Program-made: the position numbers and the translations under genes
Notes under the pieces: generated by a model
The model's database searches: none
Told to the model about the DNA's origin: nothing
Seen by the model: only the letters and a program-made list of their open reading frames with translations
Assembly: GCA_035705495.1 (NCBI GenBank)
Contig: DASSWB010000104.1
Coordinates: 1 to 33,208, forward strand
Direction: 5' to 3'
DNA length: 33,208 nt
DNA from: DASSWB01 sp035705495
Lineage (GTDB): Bacteria > Bacteroidota > Bacteroidia > Flavobacteriales > Flavobacteriaceae
Part shown: positions 15,100 through 22,771 of the stretch, in pieces
Numbering within the stretch: position 1 is the stretch's first letter
Layout: each line of letters begins with the position of its first letter

Positions 15100-16122
15100 A
15101 TGATTATAGATTTAAGAAGTGATACCGTTACAAGGCCAACAAAGGAAATGTTACAGGCAATGATGACTGCTGAAGTTGGTGATGATGTGTATAAAGAAGA
15201 TCCAACCATCAATAAATTGGAAGAAAAACTGGCAGAAATGTTCGGAATGGATGAGGCTTTGTTTTTTCCCAGCGGAAGCATGGCCAATCAAGCAGCAATC
15301 AAGTTGCACACTCAACCGGGCGAACAATTAATTTGTGATAAATGGGCGCATGTTTTCAATTTTGAAGGCGGCGGGGTTTCTTTCAATTCGGGCGTTTCCT
15401 GTAAATTAATTGATGGTGATCGGGGGATGATAACCGCTTCTCAAGTGAGGGAAAATATCAATCCGCCCGACTTTTATCACAGTCCGTTAACGCGTTTGGT
15501 CTGTGTTGAAAATACAACGAACAAGGGAGGCGGCGCTTGCTATGATTTTTCGGAATTGGAAAAAATCAAAAAGGTTTGTGAAGAAAATGAACTCGGATTT
15601 CATTTGGATGGAGCAAGATTGTTTAACGCACTTGTGGTAAAAAAAGAAGACCCGAAAGATTATGGAAAATTATTTGATAGTATATCTGTCTGTTTATCCA
15701 AAGGATTGGGAACACCAATGGGTTCTGTGCTTATCGGAAATAAAAAAATCATGAAAAATGTAATCCGCGTAAGAAAGGTTTTGGGCGGCGGAATGCGACA
15801 GGTTGGTTTTATGGCTGCCGCGGGAATTTATGCGTTAGATCACCATATTGATCGTTTGGCCGAAGATCACAAAAGAGCAAAAGAAATAGGCGCAAAATTA
15901 TTGAAGCAGGATTATATAAAAGAAGTGGAGCAGGTTGAAACGAATATCGTAATTTTCTATTTAAAAAATTCTTCGGAAGAGCCCGGATTTTTAAAGCAAC
16001 TTCAACAGGAAAATATACGCATCAGCAATATGGGACAGGGAAAACTGAGAATCGTAACGCATTTGGATTATACGCAGGAAATGCATGAAAAGTTTCTAGA
16101 CGTTCTGGAGAGGATTAAGTGA
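15100..16122 (+). CDS. ltaE: Low-specificity L-threonine aldolase
   Basis: A PLP-dependent cytosolic enzyme that cleaves L-threonine and L-allo-threonine to glycine and acetaldehyde. The 340 residues show the family layout: N-terminal IDLRSDTVTRPTKEM, the PLP-stacking histidine in WAHVFNFE (H84), HLDGARLFNA with D170, and the PLP Schiff-base lysine K201 in SVCLSKGLGTPMGS. The start is the ATG at 15100, preceded by AAAAAGGAAAAATCG and giving the conserved N-terminus. The frame stays open upstream to 14830, but that stretch overlaps prfB antisense and is not conserved. It is divergent from prfB. TAGTTTTA at 15071-15078 is one mismatch from a -7 element. The stop is followed within 4 nt by an AGTGGTC repeat. 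Confidence 0.93.
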   Translation: MIIDLRSDTVTRPTKEMLQAMMTAEVGDDVYKEDPTINKLEEKLAEMFGMDEALFFPSGSMANQAAIKLHTQPGEQLICDKWAHVFNFEGGGVSFNSGVSCKLIDGDRGMITASQVRENINPPDFYHSPLTRLVCVENTTNKGGGACYDFSELEKIKKVCEENELGFHLDGARLFNALVVKKEDPKDYGKLFDSISVCLSKGLGTPMGSVLIGNKKIMKNVIRVRKVLGGGMRQVGFMAAAGIYALDHHIDRLAEDHKRAKEIGAKLLKQDYIKEVEQVETNIVIFYLKNSSEEPGFLKQLQQENIRISNMGQGKLRIVTHLDYTQEMHEKFLDVLERIK

Positions 16123-16125
16123 AAT

Positions 16126-16161
16126 AGTGGTCAGTAGTCATTGTCAGTGATCAGTGGTCAG
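16126..16161. repeat. Left arm of AGTGGTC (7-bp) repeats
   Basis: About five consecutive units of the type AGTGGTC, AGTAGTC, ATTGTC, AGTGATC, AGTGGTC, beginning 4 nt after the ltaE stop codon. The right arm (16278-16315) is the same repeat in the opposite orientation. Confidence 0.75.
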
Positions 16162-16182
16162 GGTTTGAATTATTCGGATATA

Positions 16183-16220
16183 AAAAAGGTGTTTTTTCCA
16201 TTTTGGAAAAACACCTTTTT
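16183..16220. terminator. Bidirectional rho-independent terminator
   Basis: A stem of about 17 bp with one bulged T (AAAAAGGTGTTTTTTCCA / TGGAAAAACACCTTTTT) and a 3-nt loop, between convergent ltaE and ybaB. It sits near the centre of the two oppositely oriented repeat arms. Confidence 0.9.
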
Positions 16221-16277
16221 GGTTATCTATTTTTCTATTTTTTTGAAACGGTCAATAGGTAATCTTAAATACCAGCT

Positions 16278-16315
16278 ACTGACCACTGACCAACTGACCA
16301 CTTTCAACAACTGAC
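16278..16315. repeat. Right arm of repeats, GACCACT orientation
   Basis: Units read ACTGACC, ACTGACC, AACTGACC, ACTTTC, AACAACTGACA, the reverse complement of the left arm family. It ends 4 nt before the YbaB stop codon (16320). Confidence 0.75.
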
Positions 16316-16319
16316 AACT

Positions 16320-16643
16320 TTATTTAAAAGCATCCAACCCAGGAATATCGGGCATGCCTTCTTTCGCAACAGCAGCCAATTCACTTTCATTGATATTTGT
16401 CGCTTTCTCAATGGCTTTGTTCAAGGTTAAAACTAAATAATCTTCCAATTGCTCCTTATCTTCCATTAATTTATCGGCAACCTGAATGCTTTTTATTTTT
16501 CTATTTGCTGTAATCGTTACTTTAAGCAATCCGTCGTTAGAAGCTTCATCAATGAGAACATTGTTCAGCCTTAATTTTGTTTCTTCTACTTTTTGTTGGG
16601 CTTCTTTGATTTTGTTCATCATCCCCATCATATCTCCAAACAT
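16320..16643 (-). CDS. ybaB: YbaB/EbfC family nucleoid-associated protein
   Basis: A 107-residue small DNA-binding protein of the YbaB/EbfC family, which forms homodimers with a tweezer-like shape and associates with the nucleoid. The N-terminal helix (FGDMMGMMNKIKEAQQKVEETKLRL), the central strand segment (DGLLKVTITANRKIKSIQVADKLM) and the C-terminal helix (LEDYLVLTLNKAIEKATNI) are typical. In many bacteria it accompanies dnaX and recR; here it does not. An exact -7 element (TAAATTTG) lies 28 nt before its ATG. It is divergent from the S9 peptidase and convergent with ltaE. Confidence 0.92.
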   Translation of the reverse strand: MFGDMMGMMNKIKEAQQKVEETKLRLNNVLIDEASNDGLLKVTITANRKIKSIQVADKLMEDKEQLEDYLVLTLNKAIEKATNINESELAAVAKEGMPDIPGLDAFK

Positions 16644-16671
16644 ATTTTCAGTATTTAAATTTTCTTGAAAA

Positions 16672-16679
16672 CAAATTTA
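16672..16679 (-). promoter_or_regulatory. -7 element (TAAATTTG on the minus strand) for ybaB
   Basis: Exact TAnnTTTG match in the 63-nt spacer between ybaB and the divergent S9 peptidase, 28 nt from the ybaB start. Confidence 0.5.
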
Positions 16680-16706
16680 GTAAATTGCCAGGTTTTAAAC
16701 ACGAAC

Positions 16707-18836
16707 ATGAAAAGACTTTTATTTATTATTCTGCTGGGAATTGTTAATTTTGCAGCCGCTCAAAAACAGGAAGATTTGGAAAAAATGATAGTGCCACCCG
16801 TAACAAAAAAAGTACCGCAGAAATTGGTTTTTCATGAGGATGAAAGAATAGACAACTATTTTTGGATGCGTGACAGGGAGAATCCGGAAGTGATTCAATA
16901 TCTCGAAAAGGAAAACGAGTACAACGAGAAAATGACCGCTCATACCAAAGTCCTGCAGGAGAATTTGTTTGAGGAAATGAAAAGCAGGATTAAAGAAGAT
17001 GACGAATCTGTTCCGTATAAGTTAAATGGATATTGGTACATAACCCGCTACGAAATTGGAAAAAACTATCCTATTTATTCCAGAAAAAAGGAATCTTTGG
17101 ATGCACCTGAAGAAATTTTGTTCGATGTCAATAAAATGGCGGAAGGTCATGATTACTATAGCTTAGGGGGATTAAATGTTAGTGAAGACAATAAACTGAT
17201 TGCTTTTGGTGTCGACACCTTAAGCAGGAGAAAATATACGATCCAAATTAAAAATTTGGTGACGGGTGAGGTTTATCCGGAGAAAATACAAACAACCACC
17301 GGTAGTTCTACTTGGGCAAGTGACAACAAAACGCTTTTCTATACCAAAAAAGATGAGCAAACACTTCGCTCCAATAAAATTTATAAACACGTGTTGGGCA
17401 CGGATACTTCCGCAGATCAACTCGTTTATGAAGAACAGGACGAAACTTTCAATTCCTATATTTATAAGTCGAAATCACGTGAATATATATTCATAGGATC
17501 CAGCAGTACGCTTACTACAGAGTACAGGTTTTTAAAAGCAGACAATCCGAATGGGGAGTTTGCAATTTTTCAACCCAGAACGCGCGGACTCGAATATAGC
17601 GTTTCCCACTTTGGTGATCATTTTTACATTCTTACCAATAAAGATGAAGCTGTCAATTTTAAATTGATGAAAACGTCCGTAACTCAAACAGAACAAGAAA
17701 ATTGGAAAGAAATGATTCCGCATCGCGAGGATGTGTTATTGGAAGATATCGACATTTTTCAGGATTTTCTGGTAGTAAGTGAAAGAAACGAAGGACTCAA
17801 TAAAATAAAAATTATTTCTTGGGAAACGGGAGAGAATTATTATATCCCATTCGATAATGAAACCTATACTGCTTACACCAGTGTGAATCCTTCTTTCGAT
17901 ACTAAAATCCTAAGGTATTCTTATAATTCATTGACCACGCCGACCTCGGTTATTGATTTCAATATGGAAACCAAGGAAAAGACGGTTCTAAAAGAGCAAG
18001 AGGTTTTGGGTGGAAAATTTGATAAAAACAATTACGAATCGGAAAGAATATGGGCAACAGCCAACGATGGGACAAAAATTCCGATTAGCATTGTTTACAG
18101 AAAAGGAATAAAAAAGGATGGTAGTAATCCGTTGTTATTATACGCTTACGGATCTTATGGTTCAACCATTGATCCGTATTTTTCAACCACTCGCTTAAGT
18201 TTGTTGGACAGAGGATTTATCTATGCGATTGCACACGTCCGCGGAGGGGAATATTTGGGAAGACCATGGTATGAAGAGGGGAAATTATTGAGAAAGAAAA
18301 ATACTTTTACCGATTTTATAGATTGTTCCAAATTTTTAATTTCAGAAAATTACACCTCGCCAAAACATTTGTACGCAATGGGCGGTTCTGCAGGAGGTCT
18401 TTTGATTGGTGCAGTTATTAATATGGCACCACAATTATACAATGGAGTTATCGCTGCGGTTCCTTTTGTGGATGTGGTCAGTACAATGCTTGATGAAACC
18501 ATACCTTTGACTACTGGTGAATATGATGAATGGGGAAATCCAAACGAAAAGGAATATTATGATTATATGAAATCCTATTCCCCTTATGATAATGTAATTG
18601 CACAGAAATACCCTAATATTCTTGTAACCACTGGTTTACATGATTCTCAAGTACAATATTGGGAACCGGCGAAATGGGTGGCCAAATTACGTGAATTGAA
18701 AACCGATAATAATATTTTACTGTTTCACGTTAACATGGATGCGGGTCATGGCGGTGCTTCCGGTAGATTTGATGCACTTAAGGAGGTTGCCGAAGACTAT
18801 GCATTTTTGTTAGATTTGGAAGGGATAAGGGAATAA
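16707..18836 (+). CDS. Secreted S9 family serine peptidase (oligopeptidase B/prolyl oligopeptidase type)
   Basis: A 709-residue peptidase with a signal peptide (KRLLFIILLGIVNFAAAQ), so periplasmic or exported. An N-terminal seven-bladed propeller region (about residues 70-430) precedes an alpha/beta hydrolase domain. The catalytic triad is S561 (MGGSAGG), D646 (GLHDSQVQYWEPAKW) and H681 (DAGHGGASGR). The overall match, including IPISIVYRKG and RGGEYLGRPWYEEGKLL, is to oligopeptidase B (PtrB), which cleaves short peptides after basic residues. I start at the ATG at 16707; the 14 codons before it are not signal-like. No hairpin terminator is evident before the next gene. It probably acts in extracytoplasmic peptide breakdown. 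Confidence 0.92.
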   Translation: MKRLLFIILLGIVNFAAAQKQEDLEKMIVPPVTKKVPQKLVFHEDERIDNYFWMRDRENPEVIQYLEKENEYNEKMTAHTKVLQENLFEEMKSRIKEDDESVPYKLNGYWYITRYEIGKNYPIYSRKKESLDAPEEILFDVNKMAEGHDYYSLGGLNVSEDNKLIAFGVDTLSRRKYTIQIKNLVTGEVYPEKIQTTTGSSTWASDNKTLFYTKKDEQTLRSNKIYKHVLGTDTSADQLVYEEQDETFNSYIYKSKSREYIFIGSSSTLTTEYRFLKADNPNGEFAIFQPRTRGLEYSVSHFGDHFYILTNKDEAVNFKLMKTSVTQTEQENWKEMIPHREDVLLEDIDIFQDFLVVSERNEGLNKIKIISWETGENYYIPFDNETYTAYTSVNPSFDTKILRYSYNSLTTPTSVIDFNMETKEKTVLKEQEVLGGKFDKNNYESERIWATANDGTKIPISIVYRKGIKKDGSNPLLLYAYGSYGSTIDPYFSTTRLSLLDRGFIYAIAHVRGGEYLGRPWYEEGKLLRKKNTFTDFIDCSKFLISENYTSPKHLYAMGGSAGGLLIGAVINMAPQLYNGVIAAVPFVDVVSTMLDETIPLTTGEYDEWGNPNEKEYYDYMKSYSPYDNVIAQKYPNILVTTGLHDSQVQYWEPAKWVAKLRELKTDNNILLFHVNMDAGHGGASGRFDALKEVAEDYAFLLDLEGIRE

Positions 18837-18851
18837 TAAAAAAAAATTAAT

Positions 18852-18859
18852 TAAATTTG
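18852..18859 (+). promoter_or_regulatory. -7 element (TAAATTTG) upstream of the cysteate synthase-like gene
   Basis: Exact TAnnTTTG match 69 nt before the ATG at 18929, implying a leader of about 60 nt. No -33 element at the expected spacing. Confidence 0.4.
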
Positions 18860-18928
18860 CTCGATCTCAAAATAAGTTTTGGTGTCCATCTTTGAAAACC
18901 GAAACTTTTTGGCAAGAACTTCAATTTT

Positions 18929-19969
18929 ATGAAAGAGGATTTACAGGTTTATGATAATGTATTGCAACTTATTGGTAACACACCACTAATACATTTGAAT
19001 AAAATTACTCAAAGTCTTGATGGCGATTATTTTGCAAAAGTAGAAGCTTTCAATCCGGGACATTCAACCAAAGATAGAATAGCCTTATACATAATTGAAG
19101 AGGCAGAACGTAAAGGTATTTTGAAACCGGGAGATACCATTATAGAAACTACTTCGGGAAATACGGGTTTTAGTGTTGCAATGGTAAGTATCATTAAAGG
19201 ATACGAATGTATTTTGGCGGTTAGTTCAAAATCTTCCGCAGATAAAATCGACATGCTGAAAACAATGGGGGCGAAGGTTTATGTTTGTCCGGCGCATGTT
19301 TCAGCTGATGATTCCCGATCCTATTATCAAGTAGCAAAAAGATTGCACGAAGAAATGAAAGGTTCCGTGTATATCAATCAATATTTCAATGAATTGAATG
19401 TTGATGCACACTACCAAACTACTGGGCCAGAAATCTGGAATCAAACCGAAGGAAAGATTACGCATTTAATTGCATGTAGCGGTACAGGCGGTACTATTTC
19501 GGGTACTGCAAAATTTTTAAAAGAACAAAATCCAGAGATAAAAATTATCGGTATTGATGCCTACGGATCTGTACTTAAAAAGTATCATGAAACAAAGGAA
19601 TTCGATGCTGAAGAAATTTATCCATATCGAATAGAAGGTCTTGGGAAAAATTTAATTCCTACCGCTACCTATTTCGACATCATCGACAAATTTGTTAAGG
19701 TTACTGATGAAGAAAGTGCACACACAGCTCGGGAACTTGCAAAAACGGAAGGGCTTTTTGTAGGCTATACCAGTGGTGCTGCAATGCAAGGTGTTAAACA
19801 GTTGGCAGAAGAGGGGGAATTTACAAAAGACAGTAAAGTTGTAATTATTTTTCCAGATCACGGATCTCGCTATATGAGCAAAATATACAACGATGACTGG
19901 ATGCAACAGCAAGGTTTTTTCGACAGCAAAAATGATCAAGCTGTTGAAAGAATAGAATACATTAAATAA
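18929..19969 (+). CDS. capA: PLP-dependent cysteine synthase-fold enzyme, probable cysteate synthase of sulfonolipid synthesis
   Basis: A 346-residue fold-type II PLP enzyme of the cysteine synthase/cystathionine beta-synthase group, without CBS domains. The PLP lysine is K48 in FNPGHSTKDRIA, the substrate loop is TSGNTG (75-80), and the phosphate-binding loop is GTGGT (185-189). The usual NPGGSVKDR is altered to NPGHSTKDR, suggesting a changed substrate pocket. The next gene is an alpha-oxoamine synthase. In Bacteroidota the known pairing of such enzymes makes capnine: cysteate synthase joins O-phosphoserine and sulfite to form L-cysteate, which is then acylated. I therefore infer CapA. The alternative is an ordinary cysteine synthase or cystathionine beta-synthase. 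It has its own -7 element and a strong terminator after it, so the pair are neighbours rather than a tight operon. Confidence 0.7.
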   Translation: MKEDLQVYDNVLQLIGNTPLIHLNKITQSLDGDYFAKVEAFNPGHSTKDRIALYIIEEAERKGILKPGDTIIETTSGNTGFSVAMVSIIKGYECILAVSSKSSADKIDMLKTMGAKVYVCPAHVSADDSRSYYQVAKRLHEEMKGSVYINQYFNELNVDAHYQTTGPEIWNQTEGKITHLIACSGTGGTISGTAKFLKEQNPEIKIIGIDAYGSVLKKYHETKEFDAEEIYPYRIEGLGKNLIPTATYFDIIDKFVKVTDEESAHTARELAKTEGLFVGYTSGAAMQGVKQLAEEGEFTKDSKVVIIFPDHGSRYMSKIYNDDWMQQQGFFDSKNDQAVERIEYIK

Positions 19970-19986
19970 AAATTTTATTTTTATTT

Positions 19987-20013
19987 AAAAAGCATCCGAA
20001 ACGGATGCTTTTT
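19987..20013 (+). terminator. Rho-independent terminator after the cysteate synthase-like gene
   Basis: A perfect 12-bp stem (AAAAAGCATCCG / CGGATGCTTTTT) with loop AAA and a T-tail, 18 nt after the stop codon. Confidence 0.92.
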
Positions 20014-20093
20014 TGGTTTTAAAAAAGTACAAAACAACGGAACAAAATCTACTTTTACAGACAAATAATATACGTATTTGAGCTTAATTTAAG

Positions 20094-20101
20094 TACTTTT
20101 G
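20094..20101 (+). promoter_or_regulatory. -7 element (TACTTTTG) for the alpha-oxoamine synthase gene
   Basis: Exact TAnnTTTG match 21 nt before the ATG at 20123. It overlaps the alternative upstream start (20099), which excludes that start if the promoter is used. Confidence 0.55.
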
Positions 20102-20122
20102 CAGTTCTTAATTCATAATTTT

Positions 20123-21379
20123 ATGAGAGATTTATTTGACAAAATATACAAAGATAAAGGACCTTTGGGCAAGTGGGCAGAACAAGCGGAAGGCTATTTT
20201 GTTTTTCCCAAACTAGAAGGACCTATTTCCAACAGAATGAAATTTAGGGGCAAAGAGGTAATCACGTGGAGTATTAATGATTACTTGGGTCTTGCCAATC
20301 ATCCAGAAGTTAGAAAAATTGATGCGGAGGCTGCTGCGGAATATGGTTCTGCTTATCCAATGGGCGCCAGAATGATGAGTGGGCACACCAGTCTTCACGA
20401 AAAATTGCAAGATGAGTTAGCGTCCTTTGTACATAAAGAAGCGGCTTATTTATTGAATTTTGGATATCAAGGAATGGTTTCAACCATCGATGCCTTGGTG
20501 ACCAAGGACGATGTTATTGTTTACGATGTAGATGCGCACGCTTGTATCATTGATGGGGTTCGTTTGCATATGGGAAAACGATTTACCTATAAGCACAATG
20601 ACATGGAGAGCATCGAAAAAAACTTGCAAAGAGCGGAAAAAATCGCTGAGCAAACGGGTGGCGGAATTCTGCTGATTTCCGAAGGGGTTTTCGGTATGCG
20701 AGGAGAACAGGGAAAACTAAAAGAAATTGTAGCCTTAAAGGAAAAATACAATTTCAGGTTTTTTGTTGATGATGCGCATGGTTTTGGAACCCTTGGTGCT
20801 ACTGGAGCCGGCGCTGGGGAAGAACAAGGTGTACAGGACGGAATTGACGTTTACTTTGCCACTTTCGCAAAATCACTGGCCAGTACAGGTGCTTTTATCG
20901 CGGCCGATCAAGAGGTGATAGATTATTTGAAATATAATCTGCGCTCTCAAATGTTTGCAAAATCCCTACAAATGCAATTGGTTGTTGGTGCTCTAAAACG
21001 TTTGGAGATGCTGCGTACAATGCCTGAACTTAAAGAGAAACTTTGGGAAAACGTAAACGCTTTGCAAACAGGTTTAAAAAGCCGAGGATTTGATATTGGA
21101 ACCACTCAAAGTTGTGTGACGCCAGTTTACCTGAAAGGAAGCATTCCTGAAGCTATGGCTTTGGTGAAGGATCTAAGGGAGAATCACGGCATTTTTTGTT
21201 CAATCGTGGTTTATCCAGTGATTCCTAAAGGACTTATTTTGTTGCGAATGATTCCTACCGCAACACATACATTAAAAGATGTTCAGGAAACCTTGGATGC
21301 ATTTGATGCTATACGTGAGCGACTCGAAAACGGAACTTATAAAAAACTTTCTGAAGCCGTTGCTGCTTCCATGTCGTAA
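20123..21379 (+). CDS. capB: Alpha-oxoamine synthase, probable cysteate C-fatty-acyltransferase (capnine synthesis)
   Basis: A 418-residue fold-type I PLP enzyme of the alpha-oxoamine synthase family (serine palmitoyltransferase, 2-amino-3-ketobutyrate CoA ligase, AONS). Visible residues include the PLP-stacking H139 (DVDAHACIIDG), D217 and H219 (VDDAHGFGTLG), and the Schiff-base lysine K250 (TFAKSLASTGAF). These enzymes condense an amino acid with an acyl thioester and release CO2. Bacteroidota use one with serine (sphingolipids) and, in sulfonolipid producers, one with cysteate to make 3-dehydrocapnine. Adjacency to a divergent cysteine synthase-fold gene points to the cysteate enzyme; serine palmitoyltransferase is the main alternative. 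The ATG at 20123 fits the -7 element at 20094. A terminator follows. Confidence 0.75.
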   Translation: MRDLFDKIYKDKGPLGKWAEQAEGYFVFPKLEGPISNRMKFRGKEVITWSINDYLGLANHPEVRKIDAEAAAEYGSAYPMGARMMSGHTSLHEKLQDELASFVHKEAAYLLNFGYQGMVSTIDALVTKDDVIVYDVDAHACIIDGVRLHMGKRFTYKHNDMESIEKNLQRAEKIAEQTGGGILLISEGVFGMRGEQGKLKEIVALKEKYNFRFFVDDAHGFGTLGATGAGAGEEQGVQDGIDVYFATFAKSLASTGAFIAADQEVIDYLKYNLRSQMFAKSLQMQLVVGALKRLEMLRTMPELKEKLWENVNALQTGLKSRGFDIGTTQSCVTPVYLKGSIPEAMALVKDLRENHGIFCSIVVYPVIPKGLILLRMIPTATHTLKDVQETLDAFDAIRERLENGTYKKLSEAVAASMS

Positions 21380-21398
21380 AACTTGATTTATTATATTG

Positions 21399-21425
21399 AA
21401 AAATCCCACAATTCGTGGGATTTTT
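21399..21425. terminator. Bidirectional rho-independent terminator
   Basis: An 11-bp stem (AAAAATCCCAC / GTGGGATTTTT) with loop AATTC, between convergent genes ending at 21379 and 21464. Confidence 0.9.
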
Positions 21426-21463
21426 TGTTTTTAAAAATTGTGGTTTTCAGTTTGGTTTTTTTC

Positions 21464-22369
21464 TTAACTTTTATTTCCTCCTACGTTGTTGTCTTCAAGA
21501 ATAACATCTTCGGAATGTAAATCGATTCTATAGGAAACTCCTGCACCTATTTGCCATCTTGAGGGCGTATCTTTAAAATTGAATAATACGGAAGCATCAA
21601 CCTGAAAATTATCAGAAAATAAATAGGCAGCACCACCACGTGCAATATTGTCACTGTAAATATCACTTTTGATTACTTGATATTCCCCAAAAACCGAAAA
21701 GTTGGGGTTTACAGAATGCGTCATCGTAAAAATTCCGGCGTAAGTGGGAAATTCTTCCGTGATTTTATCTCCAATAATATTCATTACGAATACCCATCGT
21801 CCCCAGTTGTTTTGTGTAATAACAGCAACGCGAGGTGATATCATTCCTTCGTCTTCCTGCATAAATGCGTTGTCTCCAAAGTAAAAGTTGGCACCGGCGT
21901 AAACCGAAACTGCGGGAATCAATGTTTTCCATTTAAACCGTCTGTTGGCTTTCCAGCTTCTAATATTTATGGGGTCTTCTCCTTTTTTATATGGATCGTA
22001 AACTAAATATTTTGCACCGAGCGTATTGCTGTCAAAATTACTTCTTACAAAATCTTCTTCGGTGGCACCAATCGTCATTTTTGTTTTATCGTATAAGAAA
22101 GAACCCATAAGACTTATTTCCAGTTCTTCTTTGAAAAATCCGTAACGGAATGCGTAATCCAGTCCGTAAAGATTGCTTTCGGTCATGAGCAGTTCATGTT
22201 TGTCTTTGCCCATTGTGATTCCTGATTCAATCTGAATCACTCCTGTTCCTACCGCAAATGCTCCCTGGGATTCTCCTGGCCGATTCGAGTTTATGGTTTC
22301 GGTATATTGCGCCCAACCTGAAAATGTTCCAGCAAATAGAAGTACAAACAAAGCAGAGAATAAACGCAT
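21464..22369 (-). CDS. Outer membrane channel-like protein (phenol MetA-pathway/transporter-type barrel)
   Basis: A 301-residue secreted protein with a signal peptide (RLFSALFVLLFAGTFSGWAQ) and alternating beta-strand patterns to the end (GAGVSYRIDL). The opening TINSNRPGESQGAFAVGTGVIQIESG is the signature of Bacteroidota proteins annotated as transporter or MetA-pathway phenol-degradation family. They are thought to be outer membrane barrels; the substrate is unknown, and the degradation name should not be taken literally here. I start at 22369 because the -7 element (TATCTTTG, 22404-22397) lies 27 nt upstream and would overlap the alternative start at 22399. It is convergent with capB and divergent from the DUF4834 operon. 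Confidence 0.75.
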   Translation of the reverse strand: MRLFSALFVLLFAGTFSGWAQYTETINSNRPGESQGAFAVGTGVIQIESGITMGKDKHELLMTESNLYGLDYAFRYGFFKEELEISLMGSFLYDKTKMTIGATEEDFVRSNFDSNTLGAKYLVYDPYKKGEDPINIRSWKANRRFKWKTLIPAVSVYAGANFYFGDNAFMQEDEGMISPRVAVITQNNWGRWVFVMNIIGDKITEEFPTYAGIFTMTHSVNPNFSVFGEYQVIKSDIYSDNIARGGAAYLFSDNFQVDASVLFNFKDTPSRWQIGAGVSYRIDLHSEDVILEDNNVGGNKS

Positions 22370-22396
22370 AATAATGGTTTTAGAATGTATTAGTTT

Positions 22397-22404
22397 CAAA
22401 GATA
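22397..22404 (-). promoter_or_regulatory. -7 element (TATCTTTG on the minus strand) for the channel-like gene
   Basis: Exact TAnnTTTG match 27 nt before the ATG at 22369. It decides the start codon choice. Confidence 0.55.
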
Positions 22405-22456
22405 GAAGTTTTTTCTTTTTTCACCTCTGGTACTCGTGAATTCTATTCCAGAATAG

Positions 22457-22464
22457 TAATTTTG
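22457..22464 (+). promoter_or_regulatory. -7 element (TAATTTTG) for the DUF4834-YfhO-glycosyltransferase-flippase operon
   Basis: Exact TAnnTTTG match 16 nt before the ATG at 22481, so the leader would be very short. This is the only promoter I see for the four genes that follow. Confidence 0.55.
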
Positions 22465-22480
22465 TCAAAAATTGATTTTA

Positions 22481-22747
22481 ATGGAAGGTTTTATAAAGTT
22501 TATTTTAATTGTTCTGTTGATTTACTTCGGAATTAAACTGATTTTCCGATTTTTTGGTCCCATGATTCTGCGTTACATTATGAAGCGGGTGGGGAAGAGC
22601 ATCAGCAGAAAATTTCAAGATGCACAAAATTCAGCTCAATCTGCTCATAATAGGGAAGGTGATGTTACGATTGAAAAAAAGCCAAAAACAAAACGGAAAT
22701 CCAATAATGATGTGGGTGAATATGTAGATTATGAAGAAATTGATTAA
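22481..22747 (+). CDS. DUF4834 family small membrane protein
   Basis: An 88-residue protein with one N-terminal membrane helix (GFIKFILIVLLIYFGIKLIF), a basic amphipathic stretch (RYIMKRVGKSISRKF), and a soluble tail ending GEYVDYEEID. This arrangement matches the Bacteroidota family DUF4834, whose function is unknown. The start is the ATG at 22481; a TTG three codons earlier is possible but leaves almost no leader after the promoter. It is the first gene of a tightly spaced set, with yfhO following after 24 nt. The conserved acidic ...DYEEI ending may be a contact site with a partner; that is inference. Confidence 0.8.
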   Translation: MEGFIKFILIVLLIYFGIKLIFRFFGPMILRYIMKRVGKSISRKFQDAQNSAQSAHNREGDVTIEKKPKTKRKSNNDVGEYVDYEEID

Positions 22748-22771
22748 TTTCACGCACATTAAATTCTTTCA

